A stretch of 64,000 nt of DNA, taken from the NCBI GenBank assembly GCA_964349095.1, contig CAYGFD010000001.1, positions 19,747-83,746 of the forward strand. The letters run 5' to 3'. Shown piece after piece: positions 40,764 through 49,771 of the stretch. The notes under the pieces were generated by a model, which had not been told where the DNA came from, searched no databases, and saw nothing but the letters and a program-made list of their open reading frames with translations. The DNA is from UBA10001 sp964349095. GTDB lineage: Bacteria; Patescibacteriota; Patescibacteriia; Veblenbacterales; UBA10138. Numbering within the stretch: position 1 is the stretch's first letter; each line of letters begins with the position of its first letter. The position numbers and the translations under genes are program-made.

Positions 40764-42125
40764 ATGGCAAAAGTTCATAAGAAATTAAATATCGTGAAAA
40801 ATTTAGCTAAAAAAGCGGTCTGGCATTTGCATGACCACTTTATTCCACATGAGCGCAATAATCATAAGCCTCACTTATTGAGTCATAAGGCATTGGCTGG
40901 TTATAGCGTTTTTTTGATATTGATTAAGCTATTAGTAATAATTGCACCAATTGCTTTACCGTCCTCTAGTTTATTTTCTAGCGCCATTACAATTGATAAT
41001 ATTATAAGTTTGACCAATCAAACAAGAATTAATTTAGGTTTACCAGAGCTTAAGAATAGTAGTGTTTTAAATATTGCCGCATCCAATAAAGCTCAGGATA
41101 TGTTATTGAATCAGTATTTTGCCCACACCAGTCCAACTGGATTATCACCTTGGGATTTTATAAAAAAGGCCGGCTACAGCTATATGTATGCGGGTGAAAA
41201 TTTAGCGGTACATTTTGTGAGTGCGGAGTCGGTACAAGATGGTTGGATGGCTAGTCCATCGCACCGTGCCAACATCGTTAATACCAATTATTCCGAGATT
41301 GGCGTTGGTATAGTTAATGGCGATTTTGAAGGATATCCAACGACATTTGTTGTACAAATGTTCGGTACGCCATTAAATCCGGTTGCTTCACCAGTAAAGG
41401 TGGCAACGGTTTCTGCTCCTGCGCCTCAGCCTCAGGTTATTGTTTCGCCTACCACACAAGTAGAACCGGTTACTGAGGTAAAACCAGAGCCAGTGGTTGT
41501 TGAGCCGACACCTACGCCGATTGTAACTGACCCGGTGGTAGAGGAAGTACCGCCACCTCCTGCTGAGGAAATTAAAACCACACCAACCGAAGTAGTTCAG
41601 TCGACTGAACCTGCCCCAGTCAAAATTAATGAGGATAGTTTGAGAGTTCAGTGGACTAATTCTGGATACAATGCGTCAATTGAAATTTTAAATGCCAAGG
41701 CAGTTTCCTTACAGCTTGGTTCACAAGTCATACCTTTGGAATTTAATCCCGAAAAAGGTTTGTGGTTTGGCTCACTTACTTACGATACTGGGGTATCAAA
41801 TAAAAGCGGTGAATTGTTGACTGCTATTGCCACTGCACAAGATGGAAATATTCAATCTAAGCCATTGATTTGGATTGCACCTCAGGTTGCCACACAAAAT
41901 CTATACAATTTCCAAACTGGTCATGATAAGTTCGTTAAGTTTATGGGTATATTTACGGTCCATAATTTAGATGATAAGGTTACCCAATTTTACTTCTACT
42001 TTATGCTGATGTTGGTTGCTGCGTTGCTTATTAATGTCTTTGTTAAAATACGCGTGCAGCACTTATCGATTATTGGTCACAGTTTGGTAGTAATTGCATT
42101 AGCTTTACTCCTGGCGATAGTTTAA
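40764..42125 (+). CDS. Membrane-anchored CAP/SCP-domain surface protein
   Basis: 453 residues from the ATG at 40764. One helix near 45-65, then a CAP domain (about 75-205) with TNQTRINLGLPELK, FAHTSPTGLSPWDF, YAGENLA and SPSHRANIVNTNYSEIGVG, the classic bacterial CAP signatures. A Pro/Val/Thr-rich linker (about 210-300) leads to a beta domain and two C-terminal helices. Bacterial CAP proteins are secreted; their activity is mostly unknown. The earlier in-frame TTG at 40716 lies in the -35 box and is rejected. Its terminator overlaps the next promoter. Confidence 0.88.
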   Translation: MAKVHKKLNIVKNLAKKAVWHLHDHFIPHERNNHKPHLLSHKALAGYSVFLILIKLLVIIAPIALPSSSLFSSAITIDNIISLTNQTRINLGLPELKNSSVLNIAASNKAQDMLLNQYFAHTSPTGLSPWDFIKKAGYSYMYAGENLAVHFVSAESVQDGWMASPSHRANIVNTNYSEIGVGIVNGDFEGYPTTFVVQMFGTPLNPVASPVKVATVSAPAPQPQVIVSPTTQVEPVTEVKPEPVVVEPTPTPIVTDPVVEEVPPPPAEEIKTTPTEVVQSTEPAPVKINEDSLRVQWTNSGYNASIEILNAKAVSLQLGSQVIPLEFNPEKGLWFGSLTYDTGVSNKSGELLTAIATAQDGNIQSKPLIWIAPQVATQNLYNFQTGHDKFVKFMGIFTVHNLDDKVTQFYFYFMLMLVAALLINVFVKIRVQHLSIIGHSLVVIALALLLAIV

Positions 42126-42136
42126 TTTAATTTTAC

Positions 42137-42169
42137 AAAAAATTGTCATGTTCGCTTGACAATTTTTTT
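42137..42169 (+). terminator. Terminator overlapping the adhesin promoter
   Basis: AAAAAATTGTCA and TGACAATTTTTT arms with a T-run end the CAP transcript. The right arm contains the TTGACA -35 box of the adhesin promoter. Confidence 0.82.
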
Positions 42170-42184
42170 GTTTTCTGGTAAGTT
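42156..42184 (+). promoter_or_regulatory. Promoter of the LPRTG adhesin-sortase unit
   Basis: TTGACA, 17 bp, TAAGTT. The leader of about 55 nt ends with AGAGGAG at 42231-42237, nine bases before the ATG. Confidence 0.82.
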
Positions 42185-42245
42185 AATCAGAATTCTTTAA
42201 TTATATATAATCCTAATTTAATTGGATTTTAGAGGAGAAAACAAT

Positions 42246-45200
42246 ATGACATCTAATAAGTCTAACGCTTTAATTGTTGTTTCATTGGTTGCATTTTCCG
42301 CACTAATGATTGGTCTAGTACAGGCCCAGGCAACTGGAGGTAGTGGTACTACCAAAGGTTCTATAAAGGTCTGCAAAGTTATTGCCGATGATAATGGCAA
42401 TATTATTGATGGCTCTGCTTTTACGGGGTCAGTTTTTAATATCAACGGTTTCACACCGAGTCCCGTGACGTCCGAAGGGGCGCCAGCAGGCGTACTGCCG
42501 ACCTCTACCTTTGATACTGGTTTGAGTTTCAACGCTAAGATTTTGTCCGGAAGCTCCAGTAATGATGCTGAGTGTATAACATATTCAAACTTAAATCTTG
42601 GAAATTACTACTATCGCGAAGAGTCAATTACTGGTAGTGGATGGCAAGCGCCATTATATAATGACCAACACACCATGAGTGTTAGCACGTTGGCTGACTT
42701 TTTACCGTATTCCGGACAATTATTTGACAGCAATTCCGGTAACGATGGTAGTCGTAACACTAATTCCGATGGGCATATTGTTATTACCTCCACTGTCCCG
42801 AATAGAACTCTAGTTATTTTAAATCGAAGGGTAGCTAATACTTGTCAGACTTTTGAGACTAGATCTTATGGTTACTGGAAAAATCATTCCGAAAATTGGA
42901 GATTACCTCAGACTCTTGGTAGCGAATCGGTAACTACCACCTCTCAAGTTCAATCAATTTTTAACAATTATTCTCAATCCAGTTTAACTAAATTAAAGGC
43001 TCAGTTGTTAGCCATGAAGTTTACCATTGCTTATTTTGTATCTGGACAGGCAATAGTTCCTGGTGAAAGTATAAGCATTAATGATTTGGCTAATGCGGCT
43101 GATACGTTACTCACATCTGGTTCCTATACTTCTGGTCAATTAGATGCTATGCGTCAAAGGGTGGAGACAGTAAATTTAGCGCACGCCATTACCAGTTGTC
43201 CGTCAACGCCAGACGTAGGATATTTGAAAGTTATTAAACAGGTGGTTAATGATGACGGCGGCACAAAACAACCAGCAAATTTCACCTTACATGTAAAACA
43301 ATCTGACGCCGATGTTCTTGGATCGCCATCAGCTGGTTCTTCAGTTGGTGTTATCTATGTATTAGAACCTGGTAGTTATAAGTTATCTGAAAATATTGTG
43401 TCTGGTTATGACGGAACAATTTCAGGCGATTGTAGTTCGGACGGAGTGGTTAGTGTGGGAGCAAATCAAACTAAAATTTGTACTATAACTAACAACGATC
43501 AAGAGGCGCCAAAGGAATGTAAACTCGAAATAACTAAGTCCGCAGATAAATCTTCAATTACACCTGGTGAGGAAGTAACCTTTACCTTAAATTTTAAAAA
43601 TATTGGTGATGCCGATTGTACTGGCGGTGGAGTTAAAATTAAGGACGTCGTAGATAGTAAATTAATATATGTTAGTTCTACAAATTCCAGTAATGTGACC
43701 CCAGGTTATGGTTCACTGCCACTTTATAATTCAACTAATAGAACTTTATATTGGAATGCTAATACCTTGAATCCGGGTGAAACTGGCTGGGTAGAGTGGA
43801 AGGGTAGAGTGAAACAAGATTTAGCCTGTGGTAATTTTGAAGTTAAGAATACGGGCTATATTACAGCAAAGGAATATAGTAATTTTGCGGTTTGGGTGCC
43901 GAGTAATGAAGTTGTTGTAAATGGCAACAACTCTTGCAGCGCCAATTTGGTTGTTATCAAGCATGTTATTAATGATAATGATGGAACTTTAAGCGCGCCT
44001 GACTTTACAATGAATGTTACTGCTACTAACCCATCGCAAACTTCGTTTGCCGGATCCGAGGTTGGAACTGTAGTTACAGTTACCGCTGGCGCATATTCAG
44101 TAGATGAGGTTACGCAATCAGGTTATATAAAAAATTTAAGTAGTGACTGTGTTGGAAATATTGCTACTGGCGAAACCAAAACCTGTACGATAGTAAACGA
44201 TGATCAAGCACCTACCACCGCCAGTTTAATAGTTATTAAACACGTTATTAACGATGACGGTGGCACGAAGTCAGCGGGTGATTTTACGATCAACGTTACT
44301 GCTGACTCTCCAGTTCCCGCCAGTTTTTCTGGCTCTGAAGTTGGTACTGCTGTTATTGTAAATCCAGGAGCCTACAGTGTTGATGAAATAGAAGACATTG
44401 GTTATACCAAGTCGTTGAGTTCTGATTGTTCGGGCACAATTATCGCCGGTGATATTAAGACCTGTACCATTACAAACGACGATAAACCCGTGCCACCTGG
44501 GAAGGTTATAGTTATTAAGGACGTAATTAATGATAATGGTGGCACAGCTATTGCTTCAGACTTTACTATGAATGTCACGGCAACTAACCCATCGCAGACA
44601 TCATTTCCTGGATCTGGTGTAGGTGTAGAAGTGACCGTTACCCCAGGTGCTTATAGTGTCGATGAATCATCTAGTTTAGGTTATACCAAGACACTGGGCG
44701 TAGACTGTGTTGGCACCGTCAGCTCAGGAGAAACTAAAACATGTACTATTACTAATGATGACGTGGAAGTTCCAGAAGCATCGTTGATAGTTAAAAAAGT
44801 TGTAATTAATGACAATGGTGGTATAGCAACCGCATCAGCGTTTACTATTCACGTAAAACAAACCAGCGCTGACATAGCTGGTTCACCGCAACCAGGATCA
44901 TTTGTGGGCACAGCGTATACATTAACTCCTGGTGATTATGTTGTAAGTGAGAGCGATATCCCAAGCGGGTATACAATGGAAAGTATCAGTGGGGATTGTA
45001 ACTCCGCTGGTGAAGTGGCACTGGTTAATGGTGATGTGAAAACTTGTGTTGTGACAAATAATGACAATCCAGCCGAAGTGATTCCGCCAGTATTAATAGT
45101 TAAAAAAGAAGTTATTAATGATAATGGTGGAGTAGCAACTGCCTCGGACTTTTCTATTTATGTAAAACAAGCGGGTACAAACGTTGCTGGGTCTCCGCAG

Positions 45201-46811
45201 GCCGGCTCATCTACTGGCACTTCCTACACCTTAGTCCCTGGTTCATATTCAGTCGGTGAAGTAAGTGTAATAACTGGTTATTCACTACAAAACGTAGGCG
45301 GAGATTGTGATTCTACTGGCGCTATAACGTTAGCTAGTGGCGATGTTAAAACCTGTATTATCACTAATAATGACAATCCATCAGATATTCTGCCACCGTT
45401 ATTGATAGTCAAAAAAGTTGTGATTAACGATAATGGTAGATCTCGACAGCCGGGTGACTTTACAATGAAAGTGACAGGCGCCGGTAGTTTTGAGCAGACT
45501 TTTCCAGGAAGTACGTCGGGTACAAATGTAAATGTTCCAATCGGAAACTATAGCGTGGACGAGGTAGATAAATTTGATTATACAAAAACATTGTCGGCCG
45601 ATTGTTCAGGTACCATAGCGGCTGGCGAAACCAAGACCTGCACGATAACTAACGACGATCCAACACCACCACCAGTTTGTACCAGTAATTGTGGCGGCGG
45701 CGGAGGCGGCGGTGGTCCTGACTGCAGTCGAGATCCTTACAAGATTAATCCAGATTCAGTTGCTATAACTACATCAGCTGTTTCAGGAAATAAAGTTGAT
45801 CTCGGCGTTACCTATGGTGCAGGAATAACTGGTTTGGTATTAAGTAATACCAATTCCTTTAGTCCGCAATCTTCAGTGCCACTATCAAGCACAGTATCGT
45901 GGGATTTAGCTTCTGGTTCCGGTGAGCGAACTGTTTATGCTCGCTTTGTAAATCAATGGAGCTGTCAGGTTGAGAAGTCAATTGTCGTTACTGGTTCAAA
46001 TACACCGCCCCCACCTCAAGTATTGGGAGAGCAGTGTATCAATATGAATGCAGAAATTGAAAAATCCAAAGCCGATAGTGCTACACAGACTAAGTATGCT
46101 GGTCAGATTGTGCTGCAATGTAATAACAATAAAATAGCCTGGTATATTGATCCGGTTACTAAAAATAAATATTTCTTACCATCGCAAACTATCACGGGAA
46201 TTTTGAGTAAGTTTGCCGTGGGTATGTCTAATTCTGACTTAGCCAAGATTCCGGTTGGGGTTGTGGCGACTACCGGTGTGGATACTGATGGTGACGGTTT
46301 AGCAAATACTCTAGAGTTAGCTTTAGGAACTAATATTAATTCAAAAGACACTGACAGTGATGGTTTTGCCGATGACCTTGAAGTTAAAACTGGTTATAAT
46401 CCAACTGGGGCAGGGGCGGCGGCTTACGATTTAACTTTTGCTAAGCAACAGGTTGGCAAAGTATTATTGCAAACTGGTGGAAATGGCGAGTTATGGTTTG
46501 TTAATCCGGTGGATCAAAAACGTTACTTTATGCCAAGCGCTGAAAGTTCTTCAGTCGTAGCTGGTGTAGGTGCCTGTATTTCTGATGTTGATCTAAATAA
46601 ATTACCAGTTGGTTTAGCTGTAAATGGCGTAGCTCTTAGAGGAACCTCAACTTGTTATCCGCCAGTACCATTAGTATTAGGCGAGAGCGACTCATTGCCA
46701 CGAACTGGTATTCCAGCTGAATGGCCATTGGCTTTGCCTTTGCTAGCGATGGGATTCATAGCCTTGAAAGATATTGGTAGAGAATGGATTAAGTCTTCAT
46801 TGTTACAATAA
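42246..46811 (+). CDS. Large LPXTG-type repeat adhesin
   Basis: 1521 residues from ATG 42246 (Shine-Dalgarno AGAGGAG; the TTG at 42222 is rejected). Signal peptide to about residue 30 (GLVQAQA). Then a SpaA-like domain, a region with SYGYWKNH, seven repeats of about 90 residues (43218-45665) interrupted once by a DUF11-type domain, a Gly-rich hinge, two copies of an LLQ...WY(I/V)...RYFLP module flanking a TSP3-like calcium loop (DTDGDGLANTLE), and LPRTG near residue 1484 followed by a hydrophobic segment and a charged tail. The repeats have Lys, Glu and Asn placed as in CnaB isopeptide domains. Likely a cell-wall or surface-anchored adhesin. Confidence 0.88.
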   Translation: MTSNKSNALIVVSLVAFSALMIGLVQAQATGGSGTTKGSIKVCKVIADDNGNIIDGSAFTGSVFNINGFTPSPVTSEGAPAGVLPTSTFDTGLSFNAKILSGSSSNDAECITYSNLNLGNYYYREESITGSGWQAPLYNDQHTMSVSTLADFLPYSGQLFDSNSGNDGSRNTNSDGHIVITSTVPNRTLVILNRRVANTCQTFETRSYGYWKNHSENWRLPQTLGSESVTTTSQVQSIFNNYSQSSLTKLKAQLLAMKFTIAYFVSGQAIVPGESISINDLANAADTLLTSGSYTSGQLDAMRQRVETVNLAHAITSCPSTPDVGYLKVIKQVVNDDGGTKQPANFTLHVKQSDADVLGSPSAGSSVGVIYVLEPGSYKLSENIVSGYDGTISGDCSSDGVVSVGANQTKICTITNNDQEAPKECKLEITKSADKSSITPGEEVTFTLNFKNIGDADCTGGGVKIKDVVDSKLIYVSSTNSSNVTPGYGSLPLYNSTNRTLYWNANTLNPGETGWVEWKGRVKQDLACGNFEVKNTGYITAKEYSNFAVWVPSNEVVVNGNNSCSANLVVIKHVINDNDGTLSAPDFTMNVTATNPSQTSFAGSEVGTVVTVTAGAYSVDEVTQSGYIKNLSSDCVGNIATGETKTCTIVNDDQAPTTASLIVIKHVINDDGGTKSAGDFTINVTADSPVPASFSGSEVGTAVIVNPGAYSVDEIEDIGYTKSLSSDCSGTIIAGDIKTCTITNDDKPVPPGKVIVIKDVINDNGGTAIASDFTMNVTATNPSQTSFPGSGVGVEVTVTPGAYSVDESSSLGYTKTLGVDCVGTVSSGETKTCTITNDDVEVPEASLIVKKVVINDNGGIATASAFTIHVKQTSADIAGSPQPGSFVGTAYTLTPGDYVVSESDIPSGYTMESISGDCNSAGEVALVNGDVKTCVVTNNDNPAEVIPPVLIVKKEVINDNGGVATASDFSIYVKQAGTNVAGSPQAGSSTGTSYTLVPGSYSVGEVSVITGYSLQNVGGDCDSTGAITLASGDVKTCIITNNDNPSDILPPLLIVKKVVINDNGRSRQPGDFTMKVTGAGSFEQTFPGSTSGTNVNVPIGNYSVDEVDKFDYTKTLSADCSGTIAAGETKTCTITNDDPTPPPVCTSNCGGGGGGGGPDCSRDPYKINPDSVAITTSAVSGNKVDLGVTYGAGITGLVLSNTNSFSPQSSVPLSSTVSWDLASGSGERTVYARFVNQWSCQVEKSIVVTGSNTPPPPQVLGEQCINMNAEIEKSKADSATQTKYAGQIVLQCNNNKIAWYIDPVTKNKYFLPSQTITGILSKFAVGMSNSDLAKIPVGVVATTGVDTDGDGLANTLELALGTNINSKDTDSDGFADDLEVKTGYNPTGAGAAAYDLTFAKQQVGKVLLQTGGNGELWFVNPVDQKRYFMPSAESSSVVAGVGACISDVDLNKLPVGLAVNGVALRGTSTCYPPVPLVLGESDSLPRTGIPAEWPLALPLLAMGFIALKDIGREWIKSSLLQ
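43218..45665 (+). repeat. Seven CnaB/SpaA-like repeats in the adhesin gene
   Basis: Starts near 43218, 43945, 44221, 44504, 44782, 45090 and 45400. Each has (L/I)(V/I)(I/V)K.V(I/V)ND(N/D)GG at the start, a G.Y.V.E segment, and ends with (K/I)TC.(I/V)(T/V)N(D/N)D. Repeats 2 and 4 share long identical stretches (MNVTATNPSQTSF), which points to recent duplication or conversion; the 90-residue DUF11-like domain lies between repeats 1 and 2. Confidence 0.9.
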
Positions 46812-46816
46812 TAATT

Positions 46817-47890
46817 ATGACTGGGAGGAATCCATTTAAAGTTATAGTATTATCTATTGGATTGGGCTTTGGTGTCCTAGCAGTATTTAATTGGCAGCTG
46901 ATTGTTGCGAATATTAAATATCAATTTAATGAGCCAGCTGAAGTTCAGGCCGAGTCATTAACTAGTGCTAAATTGGCCGTGGCCGATGCCACTGCTGGAG
47001 CCGTAACAACTTCATCGCAGTATAAGTATGTTGGTATATCAAACGCGAATTTAAAGAAAATACCAGTTGGTATTTGGTCTGCTATTGGCACTGACAAAGA
47101 CCAAGACGGATTGATTGACGCGATGGAGGTTTCATTAGGTACTAACGTATCAAATAACGATTCTGACAACGACAGCTTGACTGATTATCAGGAAGTCAAG
47201 AGGGGATCTAACCCATTGGGTATAGGCTACTCACCGCTAGATTTAAAATTTGCCAATTTGCAAAAAGGTAAACTATTACTTCAAGTTGATGGTCGCGGCG
47301 AGCTTTGGTATGTTGCGTCCGATTCGCGTAGATATTATTTACCAAGAATTGAACAGTTTTCCACACTTGAAAAATTATTGGTGTCGCTAGCGATTGAGCC
47401 ATTTTCTTTGCCAAAAGAAGTGGTGACTGTGGCTGCTAAACCTAAAGCCACTATATCTAAGGCCAATATATTAAAAATATCTAGCTTAGGTTTAAGCGTG
47501 CCCGTGCAGTATGTAAACAGTAACGATGAGCCCACTATGCAAAAGGCATTAGAAAAAGGAGTCGTGCATTATCCTGGAACTGCTATGCCTGGTGATTATG
47601 GCAATGTTTATATTTTTGGACATTCATCAGACTATAAATGGCGAGCTGGGGCTTATAAATCAGTATTTGCAATTTTACCAAAAATTAAAATTGGCGCTCT
47701 CATGCAGTTAAGCGACGAGTTGGGAAATACATATACTTACAAAGTTTATGAAGCGAAAGTTGTGGAGGCTAAAGAAACTAAGTATTTGGGACAGTACGGT
47801 TACGAACGAAAATTACTTACACTGCAGACGTCGTGGCCGATTGGTACGGCATTGAAACGATACGTTGTAATCGGTGAATTGGTAGAATAA
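46817..47890 (+). CDS. Sortase-fold protein with catalytic Cys replaced by Ser
   Basis: 357 residues: N-terminal membrane helix (about 8-30), a TSP3-like calcium loop (TDKDQDGLIDAMEV), an LLQVDGRGELWYV...RYYLP module, then a sortase domain from about 215. The sortase His (IFGHSSD, residue 269) and Arg (LKRYVV, residue 348) are present, but the TLxTC motif reads TLQTSWP, with Ser at residue 339 (codon TCG, 47831-47833). It lies 5 bp after the LPRTG adhesin and shares its two accessory modules. It may be an inactive docking protein or an unusual serine transpeptidase. Confidence 0.85.
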   Translation: MTGRNPFKVIVLSIGLGFGVLAVFNWQLIVANIKYQFNEPAEVQAESLTSAKLAVADATAGAVTTSSQYKYVGISNANLKKIPVGIWSAIGTDKDQDGLIDAMEVSLGTNVSNNDSDNDSLTDYQEVKRGSNPLGIGYSPLDLKFANLQKGKLLLQVDGRGELWYVASDSRRYYLPRIEQFSTLEKLLVSLAIEPFSLPKEVVTVAAKPKATISKANILKISSLGLSVPVQYVNSNDEPTMQKALEKGVVHYPGTAMPGDYGNVYIFGHSSDYKWRAGAYKSVFAILPKIKIGALMQLSDELGNTYTYKVYEAKVVEAKETKYLGQYGYERKLLTLQTSWPIGTALKRYVVIGELVE

Positions 47891-47904
47891 AATAACATTT
47901 TACT

Positions 47905-47937
47905 ACAAAGGCTGATCGCGAGATTGGCCTTTGTTTG
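47905..47937 (+). terminator. Terminator of the adhesin-sortase unit
   Basis: ACAAAGGC/GCCTTTGT stem; the T-run is broken (TTGTTTG), so efficiency is uncertain. Confidence 0.65.
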
Positions 47938-47961
47938 TAAATAAGGTAAATTGAATTTGTT

Positions 47962-49053
47962 ATGAATAAAAAAATGATTGTATACATGGCGCTTTCTGGC
48001 GGAGTTGATTCGGCTGTTTCTGCTTATTTACTTAAGCAGCAAGGTTATGACGTGCGGGCTGTTTATATGAAAAACTGGACAGGAACACATTTGAATTTGG
48101 CGGGGGAGTGTAATTGGACATACGAACGTGACGACGCGCAAAAAGTGGCTAAGCATTTGCGTATTCCATTTCAAGTTTGGGATTTTGAGAAAGAATATCG
48201 CAAGTGGGTTATAGATTATTTTTTTAAGGAATATAAAAATGGTCGTACACCCAACCCCGATGTCAGGTGTAACCAATTTGTAAAAATCCCTTTGTTTTTT
48301 AAAAGAGCATTGAAGGAGGGTGGTGACTACATCGCAACCGGACATTATGCGCGAAATAAAAATTTACAATTGTTAAATGGTCTTGACCCGGAAAAGGATC
48401 AATCATATTTTTTATATACTTTAAATCAAAAACAGCTAAAGCATTTATTATTTCCAGTAGGGGAGCTGACAAAAAAGGAGGTTAGGAAAATCGCTGAAAA
48501 AATAAAGTTGCCGGTGGCAAAAAAACCTGACAGCCAAGGTATTTGTTTTGTAGGTGAGGTTAAGGTAGAAGATTTTTTGAGAACCAGAATAAAGGAGAAC
48601 CCGGGAAATATAGTTGATTTGAAAGGAAATATTTTAGGTAAACATATAGGTTTAGCATTTTATACAGTCGGCCAAAGACATGGACTTGGTATTGGTAGCG
48701 GGCCTTGGTATGTAATTGGCAGAAAATGGAAGAAAAATATTTTAATTGTTGGTAAGTTAGAGGAACAAAAGCATTTATTGGCCGATAGTCTATTGGCATC
48801 TCAGGATAATTGGTCTACCGGCATTCGTCCGAAGTTTCCTTTCCGGGCTTTAGCTAGGCACCGTTACCGCCATCCAGTTTTTCCGGTTATAGTTTCAAAA
48901 TATGGCAAAAATATTAGAGTTAGGTTTGCAAAAAAGCAGAGGGCTATTACTCCTGGGCAGTCGGTGGTTTTTTATAAAGAAAATAAGGATGGTTTAATTT
49001 GTTTAGGTGGGGCAGTTATTAATAAGGTTGAGAAAAAAGGGTTCAGTTGGTAG
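47962..49053 (+). CDS. mnmA: tRNA-specific 2-thiouridylase MnmA
   Basis: Thiolates U34 of tRNA-Lys, -Glu and -Gln; the tRNA-Gln in this window has C34, so its partner isoacceptor is elsewhere. 363 residues: PP-loop ALSGGVDSAVS near residue 8, NPDVRCNQFVK with the first catalytic Cys, ATGHYAR, and the second catalytic Cys in SQGICFVGE. Full length, alone on its transcript. Confidence 0.96.
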   Translation: MNKKMIVYMALSGGVDSAVSAYLLKQQGYDVRAVYMKNWTGTHLNLAGECNWTYERDDAQKVAKHLRIPFQVWDFEKEYRKWVIDYFFKEYKNGRTPNPDVRCNQFVKIPLFFKRALKEGGDYIATGHYARNKNLQLLNGLDPEKDQSYFLYTLNQKQLKHLLFPVGELTKKEVRKIAEKIKLPVAKKPDSQGICFVGEVKVEDFLRTRIKENPGNIVDLKGNILGKHIGLAFYTVGQRHGLGIGSGPWYVIGRKWKKNILIVGKLEEQKHLLADSLLASQDNWSTGIRPKFPFRALARHRYRHPVFPVIVSKYGKNIRVRFAKKQRAITPGQSVVFYKENKDGLICLGGAVINKVEKKGFSW

Positions 49054-49054
49054 A

Positions 49055-49083
49055 TTGACTTTGTCTGTAAAATAATATAAGCT
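49055..49083 (+). promoter_or_regulatory. Promoter of stand-alone gene I
   Basis: TTGACT, 17 bp, TAAGCT, directly after the mnmA stop. The leader carries GTGTTCTTT (TGTTCT at 49100-49105) and AGAGAGG. Confidence 0.75.
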
Positions 49084-49139
49084 TTTTTATTACAAAAAGT
49101 GTTCTTTAAATCACATATTTCAACACTAGAGAGGTTCGT

Positions 49140-49679
49140 ATGTTTAAGACAAGAAAATCATACGGCGTGGCTTCTATTTTATTTGGTCTAGCCATAATCC
49201 TGACGGTAATTTTTTACCAGAACAAAGGTACGGAGGCATCGGTAAAGCCAGTCATGCGCGGCGAATCGTCGGTTGTGGAGGATTGGCATCAGGTTAAACC
49301 TTACCTGGAACTGCATTATCTGCATCTAGCCAAGTCCTATGTTTTACCTCTGCAGGAGGGGCAGAGAAATAAGGAGTCAGTAATTGATTCCACGGAAGAA
49401 TATCTTATGTCATTCGGCTATAATGCGGAGTATGACAGTAGTCTGGAAAAAGTTCAGGCAAAATGGGGGGTGAAGGAGTGGGCTGAGTATCAAGCCTTCA
49501 ACGACAGATACGCTGCTCAGCTTGAGTCGATTACCTCGCTCCAGATGGAGTACATCATGTACTCGGAAAATAATGCCATAAATTTGGCTGACTTTCGGGT
49601 CTGGTATGACTATTATATCGCTTCAAACAGCGACCCGATCGAGTACATCGATTATCGATTCAAAACTCTCAATGATTGA
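49140..49679 (+). CDS. Stand-alone small gene I, secreted or anchored 179-residue protein
   Basis: An N-terminal helix (about 9-28, YGVASILFGLAIILTVIFY) acts as signal or anchor; the rest is an acidic, Tyr- and Glu-rich, helical extracytoplasmic domain. Not recognised. Start fixed by AGAGAGG five bases upstream. Codon choice is GC-richer than in mnmA and alaS around it (29 of 60 bases in 49261-49320). Own promoter and terminator. Confidence 0.7.
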   Translation: MFKTRKSYGVASILFGLAIILTVIFYQNKGTEASVKPVMRGESSVVEDWHQVKPYLELHYLHLAKSYVLPLQEGQRNKESVIDSTEEYLMSFGYNAEYDSSLEKVQAKWGVKEWAEYQAFNDRYAAQLESITSLQMEYIMYSENNAINLADFRVWYDYYIASNSDPIEYIDYRFKTLND

Positions 49680-49696
49680 AATTATGTTCGAGTGTG

Positions 49697-49725
49697 AATC
49701 CCCGCCACAAGTGGGGATTTTTTTA
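49697..49725 (+). terminator. Intrinsic terminator of gene I
   Basis: AATCCCC/GGGGATT stem and a seven-base T-run. Confidence 0.87.
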
Positions 49726-49771
49726 TTTGCTTGAATTTAAAGTGTTTTTTTGTTAATGTGGTATAAGATTT

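Noticed and set aside
42222..42245. TTG start eight codons upstream in the adhesin
   Set aside because: The Shine-Dalgarno AGAGGAG lies within that extension and is correctly spaced for ATG 42246.
43218..45665. CRISPR-like array
   Set aside because: The periodic similarity is at protein level in one long coding frame, with units of roughly 280-310 bp or more and no short identical repeats.
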